Shown here: positions 18,934 through 26,436 of the stretch, piece after piece
How positions within the stretch are numbered: the first letter of the stretch is position 1
Layout of the letters: the number at the start of each line of letters is the position of its first letter
From: Shinella zoogloeoides
Lineage (GTDB): Bacteria > Pseudomonadota > Alphaproteobacteria > Rhizobiales > Rhizobiaceae
Direction of reading: 5' to 3'
Assembly: GCF_003574625.1 (NCBI RefSeq)
Contig: NZ_QNUJ01000007.1
Location: 62,001-126,000, forward strand
Length of the DNA stretch: 64,000 nt
The notes under the pieces: generated by a model
Told to the model about the DNA's origin: nothing
Databases searched by the model: none
The model's input: the letters and a program-made list of their open reading frames with translations, nothing else
Position numbers and translations under genes: made by a program

Positions 18934-19959
18934 ATGAGCCGGCCTGCCTCGGGAGATCGCGCCGCCATGACGCATGCCTTGCTGGAAGACCTCGATATCG
19001 CCGTGCTGCTGCCCTGCTACAACGAGGCGCAGACGATAGGCGAGGTCGTGACCGGGTTCCGCGCCGCGCTGCCGACGGCCCGCATCTATGTCTACGACAA
19101 CAATTCCACCGATTCGACGGCGCTGCGTGCCGCGCTGGCCGGCGCGACGGTGGTGCGCGAGCGCCGCCAGGGCAAGGGCAATGTGGTGCGCCGCATGTTC
19201 TCCGACATCGATGCGGATATCTATGTCATGGCCGACGGCGACGGCACCTATGCCGCCCCGGACGCGCCGGAGCTGATCCGCACGCTGATCACCGAGGGCG
19301 CCGACATGGTCGTCGGCACGCGCCGCGGCGTGCGTGCCGATGCCGGCCGCCAGGGCCACGCCTTCGGCAACCGCATCTTCAACACGCTCTACCGCTCGCT
19401 CTTCGGCAACGATTTCTCCGATATCTTCTCCGGCTACCGCGCCTTCTCCCGCCGGTTCGCCAAGAGCTTCCCGGCCGTTTCCGGCGGCTTCGAGATCGAG
19501 ACGGAGATGTCGGTGCATGCCTCGCGCCTGCGCCTGCCGGTCGCCGAGCTGGAGCTCGACTACGGCCGCCGCCCGGAGGGCTCGCATTCCAAGCTCTCCA
19601 CCTTCCGCGACGGTGCGAGGATCCTCTGGATGTTTGCCATGCTGATGAAGGAGACACGCCCCTTCACCTTCTTCGGCGCGATCAGCGGCGGCTTCATGGG
19701 CCTCAGCCTCGTCTTCATGGCGCCGGTCCTGATGGCCTATTTCCGCACCGGCCTCGTCGACCGCATGCCGACCTGGGTCTTCTCGCTGGTGCTGATGATG
19801 ATCTCCTTCCTCGTCTTTTCCGCCGGCCTCATCCTCGATTCACTCGCCCGCGCCCGAGCCGAGCAGCTGCGCATCCACTACATGAACCTGCCCGCCGGCC
19901 GGCATGTCCGGTCCGCCCGAAATGCTGGAGACAAAGCCGTACGCCATCTCGCTGCCTGA
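18934..19959 (+). CDS. family 2 glycosyltransferase, polyprenyl-phosphate (Dpm1/GtrB-like)
   Basis: GT-A fold enzyme likely to make a polyprenyl-phosphate-sugar at the cytoplasmic face. It shows VLLPCYNEAQTIGEVV (nucleotide site), YVYDNNSTDSTA, YVMADGDGTYAAPD (DxD metal motif), GTRRG and a typical DPM1 block GNRIFNTLYRSLFGNDFSDIFSGYRAFSR. Two membrane segments at the C-terminus (FFGAISGGFMGLSLVFMAPV and FSLVLMMISFLVFSAGLIL) resemble GtrB/ArnC. 341 residues from ATG 18934 (TGAGG upstream); ATG 18967 is possible. First gene of a three-gene operon. Confidence 0.85.
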   Translation: MSRPASGDRAAMTHALLEDLDIAVLLPCYNEAQTIGEVVTGFRAALPTARIYVYDNNSTDSTALRAALAGATVVRERRQGKGNVVRRMFSDIDADIYVMADGDGTYAAPDAPELIRTLITEGADMVVGTRRGVRADAGRQGHAFGNRIFNTLYRSLFGNDFSDIFSGYRAFSRRFAKSFPAVSGGFEIETEMSVHASRLRLPVAELELDYGRRPEGSHSKLSTFRDGARILWMFAMLMKETRPFTFFGAISGGFMGLSLVFMAPVLMAYFRTGLVDRMPTWVFSLVLMMISFLVFSAGLILDSLARARAEQLRIHYMNLPAGRHVRSARNAGDKAVRHLAA

Positions 19960-19982
19960 GCCCAATCGTTGAGAACAGCCAC

Positions 19983-20690
19983 ATGAACCGGGAAACTACC
20001 AACCGCATCCGCTTCGTGATCGAGGACGTGCTGCCGCCGATCCTGCGCGATTCCGCGCTGTTCAGGCAAGCCGCCAGCCTCGTCTGGGGCAAGCACATCA
20101 CCAAGCTGGCAAGGTTCCGCGAGCGCGCGCCGTTCCTTACCGCCGCGGAGTACGAGGACCTGTATCGCGAGCATCCGCGCGTCCACGCCGGCACGGACAA
20201 TTCGCAGGCTTGCATCGATCGGATCGTCGCCTCCATCGTCGGCAAGAGCGTCTGCGACGTCGGCTGTGGCACCGGCGCGCTGCTGAGCCACATCAAAGTG
20301 GGCAATCCATGCCTGGAGCGGCTGACGGGCGTCGATTTCGTGATAGAGGATGCTGCCGGTATCGATGGCGTCGAATATGTCGCGGCGATGATCGAATCGC
20401 TGCCCTTTGCGGACGGCGAGTTCGATACGGTCGTCTGCACCCATGTCATCGAGCATGTTCTGGAATACCGCCAGGCGATCGCCGAACTGCGCCGCATCGC
20501 GCGCCGCCGGGTGATCATCGTCGTGCCGCGTGAGCGCGAATACCGCTATAGCTTCAATCCGCATTTCAACTTCTTCCCCTACACGCATTCCTTCCTGAGG
20601 GCAGTGCATCCGGTCCCAGAGCATCATTTGTGCATCGATATCGGCCGCGATATCCTTTACATGGAAGACCGGCCGGAGCCGATCGCGTGA
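19983..20690 (+). CDS. SAM-dependent methyltransferase
   Basis: 235-residue class I methyltransferase. The SAM-binding motif I is VCDVGCGTGALLSHI near residue 85, followed by LTGVDFVIEDAAGIDG and the post-motif FDTVVCTHVIEHVL. The N-terminal 70 residues (RDSALFRQAASLVWGKHI) resemble methyltransferases of sugar or polyprenyl-linked substrates rather than UbiE/UbiG. It begins 23 bp after the GT2 gene and its stop overlaps the GTG of the next gene by four bases. It therefore probably methylates the lipid-linked sugar or its product (inference from context). Confidence 0.8.
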   Translation: MNRETTNRIRFVIEDVLPPILRDSALFRQAASLVWGKHITKLARFRERAPFLTAAEYEDLYREHPRVHAGTDNSQACIDRIVASIVGKSVCDVGCGTGALLSHIKVGNPCLERLTGVDFVIEDAAGIDGVEYVAAMIESLPFADGEFDTVVCTHVIEHVLEYRQAIAELRRIARRRVIIVVPREREYRYSFNPHFNFFPYTHSFLRAVHPVPEHHLCIDIGRDILYMEDRPEPIA

Positions 20691-21052
20691 CGACGGGCGG
20701 CCATAGCCCTGCCATTTGGGCCGGCCTCGTCGGCACGCCGCTCATGATCGCGGCAGGACAGGTCCTTTTCAAGCTGACGAGCGGTACGACAGGCGATTTC
20801 GGCGTCAAGGGCCTCGCCGCGCTGATGGTCAACCCGCTGTTGCTGGTCGCGCTCGCCATTTACGGTGCCGGCACGATTATCTGGATATTCGTGCTGAAGG
20901 CAGTGCCGCTGACGGTCGGCTATTCCTTCATGGCGCTGACCTTCTGCTTCGTGCCTGTCCTGGCCAGTATCTTCCTCGGCGAGGCGCTGACGCTGCGCTA
21001 CGCTCTCGGCGCCGCCCTCATCATCGGCGGCATGGTCGTCATCAACGGTTGA
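20687..21052 (+). CDS. small four-segment EamA/SMR transporter (ArnE/ArnF-like flippase)
   Basis: 121-residue membrane protein with four hydrophobic helices. The first holds IWAGLVGTPLMIAAGQVLFKL; the third has the family block VPLTVGYSFMALTFCFVPVLASIFLGEALT, ending with ALGAALIIGGMVVING. This is the half-size DMT fold used by EmrE and by ArnE/ArnF, which flip undecaprenyl-phosphate-aminoarabinose. The GTG start at 20687 overlaps the methyltransferase stop (GTGA). The operon context makes flipping of the polyprenyl-linked sugar more likely than drug export. The 3' end overlaps the convergent XRE gene by 11 bases. Confidence 0.8.
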   Translation: MTTGGHSPAIWAGLVGTPLMIAAGQVLFKLTSGTTGDFGVKGLAALMVNPLLLVALAIYGAGTIIWIFVLKAVPLTVGYSFMALTFCFVPVLASIFLGEALTLRYALGAALIIGGMVVING

Positions 21053-21827
21053 TCGCGCCTTCGAAGTGAGCCCGCGTTTCGGCATCGGCCGGGAAGAAGC
21101 TCTCGATCAGCACGCCCTGCACCAGCGCATCCTGCGCCGAGCCGAAGGAGGTGAGCGTGGTGATCCAGTTGAAGCGCTTTACGCCGATCTTCATCTCGAT
21201 GGGCAGGACCGGCAGCCGCTCGCTTTCCGGAAAGGCTTCCAGCGCCGCGCGGATTTCTTCCGCCGCCGCCAGCCGCTCGATGCGTTTTGAAAGCGGGCTG
21301 CGCGGCCCCTGCAGCCAGGCCTCGGCGCGGATGCGGTGGACGAGATCGGCCGCCGACTGCGCCCAGTTGACGATTATGGAGCGCAGCGGCGTCGCGCCGA
21401 GATAGGCGTCGAGGAAATTGTCGCCCGGCGAAACCGTAATCCCCGCCATGCCGGCAAGGCCGAGAAAGGCCGGGTTCGCCGTCAGCACATTGTATTCATG
21501 GTCGAAGACGACGCCCGGATAGGGATCGTGGCGGGCGAGGATGAGGCCGATGGCCTCCGCCACCGCCGGTGGAAAGGCCGAAAGGCTCACCGCCGGCGCA
21601 GTGGTAAAGCGCGGCCGGAAGCCGGCGGCGGAGAAGAGCAGGCCCTGGTCGCGCGCCGGAATGTCGAGCACGGCGGAAAGCCGCAGGATCATGCCCTCCG
21701 AGGGGCGCGAGCGGCCGGTCTCCAGGAAGGAGAGATGGCGGGCCGAAATGCCCGCCTCGCTCGCCAGCTCCAGTTGGCTGAGGCGCCGATGGCTGCGCCA
21801 TTCCCTGAGATGTTCGCCGAATTCCAT
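21042..21827 (-). CDS. XRE regulator with MmyB-like ligand-binding domain
   Basis: 261-residue regulator. An N-terminal helix-turn-helix reads RRLSQLELASEAGISARHLSFLETGRSRPS, and the MmyB-like/PAS-like domain follows, with VVFDHEYNVLTANPAFLGL and FNWITTLTSFGSAQDALVQGVLIESFFPAD. These proteins often repress one divergent neighbour and sense a small hydrophobic ligand. The start at 21827 (MEFGEHLREWR) is used; MEAD at 21839 is an alternative four codons earlier. Divergent from the small membrane gene at 21952, with two inverted repeats between. Confidence 0.88.
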   Translation of the reverse strand: MEFGEHLREWRSHRRLSQLELASEAGISARHLSFLETGRSRPSEGMILRLSAVLDIPARDQGLLFSAAGFRPRFTTAPAVSLSAFPPAVAEAIGLILARHDPYPGVVFDHEYNVLTANPAFLGLAGMAGITVSPGDNFLDAYLGATPLRSIIVNWAQSAADLVHRIRAEAWLQGPRSPLSKRIERLAAAEEIRAALEAFPESERLPVLPIEMKIGVKRFNWITTLTSFGSAQDALVQGVLIESFFPADAETRAHFEGAINR

Positions 21828-21840
21828 GTCCGCCTCCATG

Positions 21841-21894
21841 CCTGTCTGTAATAGACAGGAGCGGCGGCGGAATTTCCATTACCTCCAAGGTAAT
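21841..21894. promoter_or_regulatory. two inverted repeats, probable operators of the XRE regulator
   Basis: CCTGTCT-gtaat-AGACAGG (21841-21859) and ATTACC-tccaa-GGTAAT (21878-21894) are perfect inverted repeats, each with a 5-base spacer, in the gap between the divergent XRE gene and the membrane gene. The first touches the XRE start region. Binding by the adjacent regulator is inferred from position. Confidence 0.65.
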
Positions 21895-21951
21895 TGGTTT
21901 GCCTCCCTCGCCGCGACAGGATGGCCTCATCGACAACGAAAGGAGCCCATC

Positions 21952-22362
21952 ATGATCGCAGCCCTCAACCGCAATCTGCTGAAATCTGTCATGCTCGCCG
22001 ACGGCGTCTTCTCTCTCGCCGCGGGCATCGCCCTCTTCCTCTTTGCCGGCCCGATCGGCGGCCTCGTCGGCCCGCATGCGACGCCCGCCGTCCTCACCGG
22101 CCTTGCCGCCTTCTTCGTCCTCTGGGGTGCCTTCCACCTCGCCGTCGGTCGGCAGGACCGGCCGTCGCCCGCCGCCGTGCGCGTCGCCGTCACGGGAGAT
22201 GCGCTCTGGGTGATCGGCAGCGTCGCCGTTCTCCTCCTTGCCCGCGGCGGCCTGACGCTGGCGGGCATGGGCCTCATCGCGGTTGCCGCCGTCGCGGTCG
22301 CGGATATCCTGCTCCTCAAGCAGATCGGCCTTGCCCGTCAGCGACGGATGGCGGTGGTTTGA
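21952..22362 (+). CDS. four-segment membrane protein of unknown function
   Basis: 136-residue protein with four hydrophobic segments: SVMLADGVFSLAAGIALFLF, VLTGLAAFFVLWGAFHLAVG, GDALWVIGSVAVLLLARGGL and LAGMGLIAVAAVAVADILLL. It has no signal peptide and few charged residues. A strong ribosome site (AAAGGAGCC) precedes the ATG at 21952. It is divergent from an MmyB-type XRE regulator and probably its target. No enzymatic motif is seen; I cannot name a function. Confidence 0.75.
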   Translation: MIAALNRNLLKSVMLADGVFSLAAGIALFLFAGPIGGLVGPHATPAVLTGLAAFFVLWGAFHLAVGRQDRPSPAAVRVAVTGDALWVIGSVAVLLLARGGLTLAGMGLIAVAAVAVADILLLKQIGLARQRRMAVV

Positions 22363-22369
22363 AGACCCC

Positions 22370-22500
22370 TCCTAAGCCCCTCCCCACAAGGGGAGGGGCT
22401 TACCGTGCAGTACACTCGGCATTTAATTTCGTGCGATGAGCAAGCCTTTGTCATTCTCCGCCTTGCGGGGGGATGCCGGCAGGCAGAGGGGGCGTGCAAA
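22370..22500. repeat. G+C-rich inverted repeat and degenerate rhizobial repeat
   Basis: CCCCTCCCCACAAGGGGAGG (22378-22397) is a hairpin shortly after the membrane gene and may end it. The following stretch to about 22500 (CTCCGCCTTGCGGGG, GATGCCGGCAGGCAGAGG) resembles the element at 2715-2790. The remaining gap up to 22608 shows no gene. Confidence 0.5.
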
Positions 22501-22608
22501 GCGTCCGCCAAGCTGTGCCGCGAACGCCCATTCCCTACCCCGCGGGAGAGATTTCCCTTCCGGGAAAAATGCACTACCGTCGCGCCGAATGAAAAAGGGG
22601 AACCCTTC

Positions 22609-23634
22609 ATGCGCGTCATCTTTTCCGAGGACCACAAGCTCAGGAATGCTCGCAGCGAGCTTTACGGCGGCGAACTGGTGCCGCCCTTCGAGGCACCGTT
22701 CCGGGCGGAATGGATTCTGGCCGCGGTCAAGGATGCCGGCTTCACCGACATCGCCGCGCCCGATCAGTACGGCCTGGAAACCGCGCTGAAGGTGCATGAC
22801 GCCGGCTATCTTTCCTTCCTGGAAACCGCCTGGGACCAGTGGAAGGCCGCCGGCTACAAGGGCGAAGCCATCGCCACGTCCTTCCCCGTACGCCGTACCT
22901 CACCGCGCATTCCGACCCAGATCGACGGCCTGCTCGGCTATTACTGCAACGCCGCCGAGACGGCGATCTCGCCCGGCACCTGGGAAGCGGCGCTTTCCTC
23001 CATGCGCACGGCGCTGACGGCGGCCGATATCGTCGCGGGCGGCGAAAAGGCGGCCTTCGCGCTCTGCCGCCCGCCGGGCCACCATGCCGGCATCGACAGC
23101 TTCGGCGGCTACTGCTTCATCAACAACGCCGCGGTGGCTGCCCAACGCCTCCTCGACAAGGGCGCGAAGAAAGTCGCGATCCTCGACGTCGACTTCCACC
23201 ACGGCAACGGCACGCAGGATATCTTCTACGAGCGCGGCGACGTCTATTTCGCCTCCCTGCACGGCGATCCCGCCGAAGCCTTCCCGCATTTCCTCGGCTA
23301 TGCGGAGGAGACCGGCAAGGGCGCGGGCGCGGGCACGACGCAGAACTATCCCATGGCGCCCGGAACGCCCTATTCCGTCTGGGAGGCGGCGCTTCTCGAT
23401 GCCCTGAAGCGCATCGCCGCCTTCGGCGCGGAGGCCATCGTCCTTTCGCTCGGCGTCGATACGTTCGAGAAGGACCCGATCTCCTTCTTCAAGCTCACCT
23501 CGCCGGACTACGTGACGATGGGCCGGGTGGTCGCGGCGAGCGGCGTGCCGGTGCTCGTCGTCATGGAGGGCGGCTACGGCGTGCCGGAGATCGGCCTCAA
23601 CGTCGCCAATACGCTGAAGGGCGTGGCGGGCTGA
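22609..23634 (+). CDS. acetylpolyamine amidohydrolase (class II histone deacetylase fold)
   Basis: Zinc hydrolase that removes acetyl groups from acetylated polyamines. Visible blocks are CRPPGHHAGIDSFGGYCFINNAA (His-His charge relay), LDVDFHHGNGTQDIFYERGDVYF (Asp and His zinc ligands), FASLHGDP, SLGVDTFEKDPISFFKL (second Asp ligand) and VVMEGGYGVPEIG with the catalytic Tyr. The FEKDPIS-FFKL block and 341-residue length fit the acetylpolyamine branch rather than true histone deacetylases. The start ATG at 22609 has AAAAAGGGGAA upstream. Cytoplasmic; putative role in polyamine recycling. Confidence 0.88.
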   Translation: MRVIFSEDHKLRNARSELYGGELVPPFEAPFRAEWILAAVKDAGFTDIAAPDQYGLETALKVHDAGYLSFLETAWDQWKAAGYKGEAIATSFPVRRTSPRIPTQIDGLLGYYCNAAETAISPGTWEAALSSMRTALTAADIVAGGEKAAFALCRPPGHHAGIDSFGGYCFINNAAVAAQRLLDKGAKKVAILDVDFHHGNGTQDIFYERGDVYFASLHGDPAEAFPHFLGYAEETGKGAGAGTTQNYPMAPGTPYSVWEAALLDALKRIAAFGAEAIVLSLGVDTFEKDPISFFKLTSPDYVTMGRVVAASGVPVLVVMEGGYGVPEIGLNVANTLKGVAG

Positions 23635-23764
23635 GCCCATCAATTTTGCTGAAGCAAGCCGTCATAAATATCAATTTGCCGGATGGCAGGCCCTCCGTTA
23701 GAGCAATGTCAGCAAACATGCCCCATGCGCAAGCCCGGGCACAACGGGGCCGGGAGGGCCTTTC

Positions 23765-24640
23765 ATGGCGGATCAGCAGGCAATGCCGCGTCCCGGCAAT
23801 ACGGGGCTTCTTTCGGGCGTGCTGCTCTGTCTTGCCTCCATGTCGAGCATCCAGTTCGGCTCGGCGTTTTCCGCGACGGCGATTTCCGCCTACGGGCCGT
23901 CCACCACCACCTTCTTTCGCCTCGTCATGGCGGCGCTCGTGCTGGCGCTCGTCGTTCGCCCGCCGGTGCGCTCCTACAGCCGTGAGCAATGGCTGAGCGC
24001 GCTGTCGCTCGGCGCCACCATGGCGGCGATGACGCTCTGCTTCTTCGCCGCCATCGACCGCATTCCGCTCGGCCTTGCCGTGGCGATCGAGTTCCTCGGC
24101 CCGCTCGCTGTGGCCACCTGGTCGCTCGGCGGCGGCTGGCGGCTGGTCTGGCCGCTCGCGGCCTTTGCCGGCGTCGTGCTTCTGTCCCATGACGGCGCGG
24201 GCTGGGTCGGCGATCCCGTCGGTGTGCTCTTCGCCTGCGGCGCGGGCGTCGGCTGGGGCACCTACATCATCCTCATGAAGAAGACGGGCAGGATGTTCCG
24301 GGGACTGGAAGGCCTTTCGATGTCGCTGCTGGTCGCCGCCGTCGTCGCCGCCCCGTTCGGCCTGCCGCGGGCCGCCGAGGCGTTCAACCCCGAAGGCCTC
24401 GGCATGATGCTCGGCCTTGCCGTCCTCGTGCCCCTGCTTCCCTATGCGCTGGAGATGATCGCGCTGCGCCGCATGCCGACCTCGGCTTTCGGCATCCTGA
24501 TGAGCCTCGAGCCGGCGCTCGGCGCGCTTGCCGGCTTCCTCGTCCTCGGCCAGCCGATGACGCCCTTCCAGATGCTCGGAACGGCGCTCGTCGTCGCGGC
24601 AAGCGCCGGGGTGACGTCGGGCGGAGAGAGCGAAAACTAG
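23765..24640 (+). CDS. EamA/DMT-family exporter (RhtA-like)
   Basis: 291-residue, ten-segment DMT transporter. Two EamA repeats: one opens LLSGVLLCLASMSSIQFGSAFS and holds FFAAIDRIPLGLAVAIEFLGPLAVA, the RhtA-type block. The second closes with LRRMPTSAFGILMSLEPALGALAGFLVLGQPMT. RhtA relatives export threonine and homoserine, but substrates vary widely. It lies 130 bp after the amidohydrolase on the same strand; a joint role in polyamine handling is only a guess. Confidence 0.85.
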   Translation: MADQQAMPRPGNTGLLSGVLLCLASMSSIQFGSAFSATAISAYGPSTTTFFRLVMAALVLALVVRPPVRSYSREQWLSALSLGATMAAMTLCFFAAIDRIPLGLAVAIEFLGPLAVATWSLGGGWRLVWPLAAFAGVVLLSHDGAGWVGDPVGVLFACGAGVGWGTYIILMKKTGRMFRGLEGLSMSLLVAAVVAAPFGLPRAAEAFNPEGLGMMLGLAVLVPLLPYALEMIALRRMPTSAFGILMSLEPALGALAGFLVLGQPMTPFQMLGTALVVAASAGVTSGGESEN

Positions 24641-24728
24641 GGGAAAGGCCGGGCGGAAGGGTCTCTTTCATGTTCCTGCCGCAATCGCTAGGTTGAAGCA
24701 GAATCATCGAAACCTCCGGGGACCCTCA

Positions 24729-25394
24729 ATGTACAAGAAATGCGCGATTGTCGCGGTTGCCGCGGCCTTTCTTTCTGCCTGCACGACGACCGATCCCTAT
24801 ACGGGCGAACAGAAGGTCTCCAACACGGCCGGCGGCGCGGCCATCGGCGCGGGCATGGGCGCGGTCGCCGGCCTCCTCATCGGCAACAATCCCGTCCAGC
24901 GCCGCAACGCGGCCCTGATCGGCGCCGGTGTCGGCGCGCTTGCCGGCGGCGCCATCGGCAACTACATGGACAATCAGGAAGCCGAGCTGCGCGCGCAGCT
25001 CCAGGGCACCGGCGTCTCGGTCACGCGCAACGGCGACCGCATCATCCTCAACATGCCTTCGAACATCACCTTTGCGACCGACCAGGACCGGGTGATCCCG
25101 CCCTTCTACGAGACGCTCGATTCCGTCGCCATCGTGCTGCGCAAGTTCGACAAGACGCTGATCGATGTCGACGGCCATACCGACTCGGTCGGCAATGCCG
25201 GCTACAACCAGGATCTTTCCGAGCGCCGCGCCAACTCGGTGGCCAATTACCTCGCCTCGCGCGGCATCGACCCGCGGCGCATGTCGGCGATGGGCTACGG
25301 CCTGGAGCGCCCGATCGCCTCCAATGCCTCGGAAGCCGGCCGTGCGCAGAACCGCCGCGTCGAGATCTCCATCTCGCCGCTGCGTCAGGGATAG
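24729..25394 (+). CDS. OmpA-family lipoprotein with glycine-zipper domain
   Basis: 221-residue outer-membrane lipoprotein of the YiaD/Pal-like class. The signal peptide ends in the lipobox LSAC (Cys at about residue 18). A glycine-zipper segment follows (AGGAAIGAGMGAVAGLLIG, then ALIGAGVGALAGGAIGNYMD). The OmpA C-terminal domain binds peptidoglycan and shows VDGHTDSVGNAGYNQDLSERRA and YGLERPIASNASEAGRAQNRR. The start at 24729 opens the signal peptide. Anchors the outer membrane to the wall. Confidence 0.92.
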   Translation: MYKKCAIVAVAAAFLSACTTTDPYTGEQKVSNTAGGAAIGAGMGAVAGLLIGNNPVQRRNAALIGAGVGALAGGAIGNYMDNQEAELRAQLQGTGVSVTRNGDRIILNMPSNITFATDQDRVIPPFYETLDSVAIVLRKFDKTLIDVDGHTDSVGNAGYNQDLSERRANSVANYLASRGIDPRRMSAMGYGLERPIASNASEAGRAQNRRVEISISPLRQG

Positions 25395-25395
25395 A

Positions 25396-25445
25396 GCATT
25401 TCCAGCAAAAGTGCGCAGCGGTTTTGCGTCCGGAAATGCGCCGAA
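25396..25445. repeat. dispersed repeat GAGCATTTCCAGCAAAAGTGCG, copy 1
   Basis: The stretch AGCATTTCCAGCAAAAGTGC continued by GCAGCGGTTTTGCGTCCGG and AAATGCG matches, base for base over most of its length, the minus strand of 63046-63094. Placed directly behind the OmpA-like lipoprotein gene. Part of a rhizobial intergenic repeat family; a copy count across a genome would confirm. Confidence 0.75.
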
Positions 25446-25492
25446 ACGCTCCGAGCTCCCGCCACATTGCTGCAAATCTTCGAAGGGCCGTT

Positions 25493-26317
25493 CTACGGCC
25501 CTTCTCTGTCAGGGCCCCATTCCAGCCGCTTGTAGTCGAAGCCGTATTTGAGCGTCGGCTTGACGATCTCGAAATAGGGCGAGAGGTCGAAGTCGCGCGG
25601 CGTGTAGAGCGAATGGTGCCGGATGTGCAGGATTTCCTGCCGCGAATAGGGCGAGGTCGCCGCCGCGTGGCCGGGCGCGCGCGTCACATCCGGCAGGATC
25701 GGGTAGCGGATCGCCTCGAAGGCTTCCGCGATCAGCGTCGAGCAGATCGCCCGCGTCGGATCACCCGAGCCGAAGGCGATCATGCGGCGCCGCCAGCGCA
25801 CCGGAATGGGCGGCGTCGGCAGGAAATAGCGCAGCATGTCCGTGATGTTCTTCATGTCGTATTTCAGGCCGAGCCGCGAGATCATGAAGGCGATCAGCGT
25901 ATCCCGGTCCTCCGGCGTCAGGCCGATAGGGCGGCAGATGCGCGTATTGTAGGTGCGGTACTTGGTGAGCGGCACGGCGACGCACCCCTCGCCGAGATTG
26001 ACCTCGACGAGCTGCGGCCGCTCGGTGGCCGGCAGGGCCGCCTGGTCCAGCGTCAGCGGCACCGCGTCGCCCACGAAGAGCGCGGCATGGGACCAGGTCG
26101 ACTGCGTGAGATACTTGATCGCCGCCGAGACCTTCTGGTTGCCCTCCACCAGCAGGATGTCGCCGGGGCGCAGCGTGCGCGCCAGCGTCTCGGGATCGGA
26201 GGGCGTATAGGGCTCGTAGCCGGATGTCTGGCTTTGCAGCCGGTCGGCGACCAGGCGGCCGAGACGGTCGAGCAGCGTGTCGCGGCTTGCGGAAAGCGGC
26301 TTCAATGCACCGGTCAC
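25493..26317 (-). CDS. YiiX-like permuted papain-fold (NlpC/P60-type) amidase
   Basis: 274-residue protein resembling the YiiX/YebB branch of permuted NlpC/P60 hydrolases. LRPGDILLVEGNQKVSAAIKYL leads to QSTWSHAALFVGD, whose His is a likely catalytic residue. The Cys lies much later in TRAICSTLIAEAFEA, in the permuted order. No signal peptide is evident, so it is probably cytoplasmic. GTG start at 26317 with AGGGACGAG upstream. Substrate unknown; relatives act on amide or ester bonds of lipids or peptides. Divergent from mbfA. Confidence 0.75.
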   Translation of the reverse strand: MTGALKPLSASRDTLLDRLGRLVADRLQSQTSGYEPYTPSDPETLARTLRPGDILLVEGNQKVSAAIKYLTQSTWSHAALFVGDAVPLTLDQAALPATERPQLVEVNLGEGCVAVPLTKYRTYNTRICRPIGLTPEDRDTLIAFMISRLGLKYDMKNITDMLRYFLPTPPIPVRWRRRMIAFGSGDPTRAICSTLIAEAFEAIRYPILPDVTRAPGHAAATSPYSRQEILHIRHHSLYTPRDFDLSPYFEIVKPTLKYGFDYKRLEWGPDREGP

Positions 26318-26405
26318 GTCTCGTCCCTTACAGTCTCTGCGAAGGCCAATCTAGCCTTATGCATCGCGCGCTGTCGAGGTTGACCGGGCCACTCTTTCTC
26401 CTATA

Positions 26406-26422
26406 TTTAGAATAGTTCTAAA
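26406..26422 (+). promoter_or_regulatory. iron control element (Irr box) upstream of mbfA
   Basis: TTTAGAA-tag-TTCTAAA is a perfect 7-3-7 inverted repeat. This is the ICE consensus bound by the rhizobial iron regulator Irr, known to repress mbfA under iron limitation in Agrobacterium and Bradyrhizobium. It ends 14 bases before the mbfA start, placing it over the promoter or early leader. Confidence 0.88.
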
Positions 26423-26436
26423 CTGGATGATCGCAG

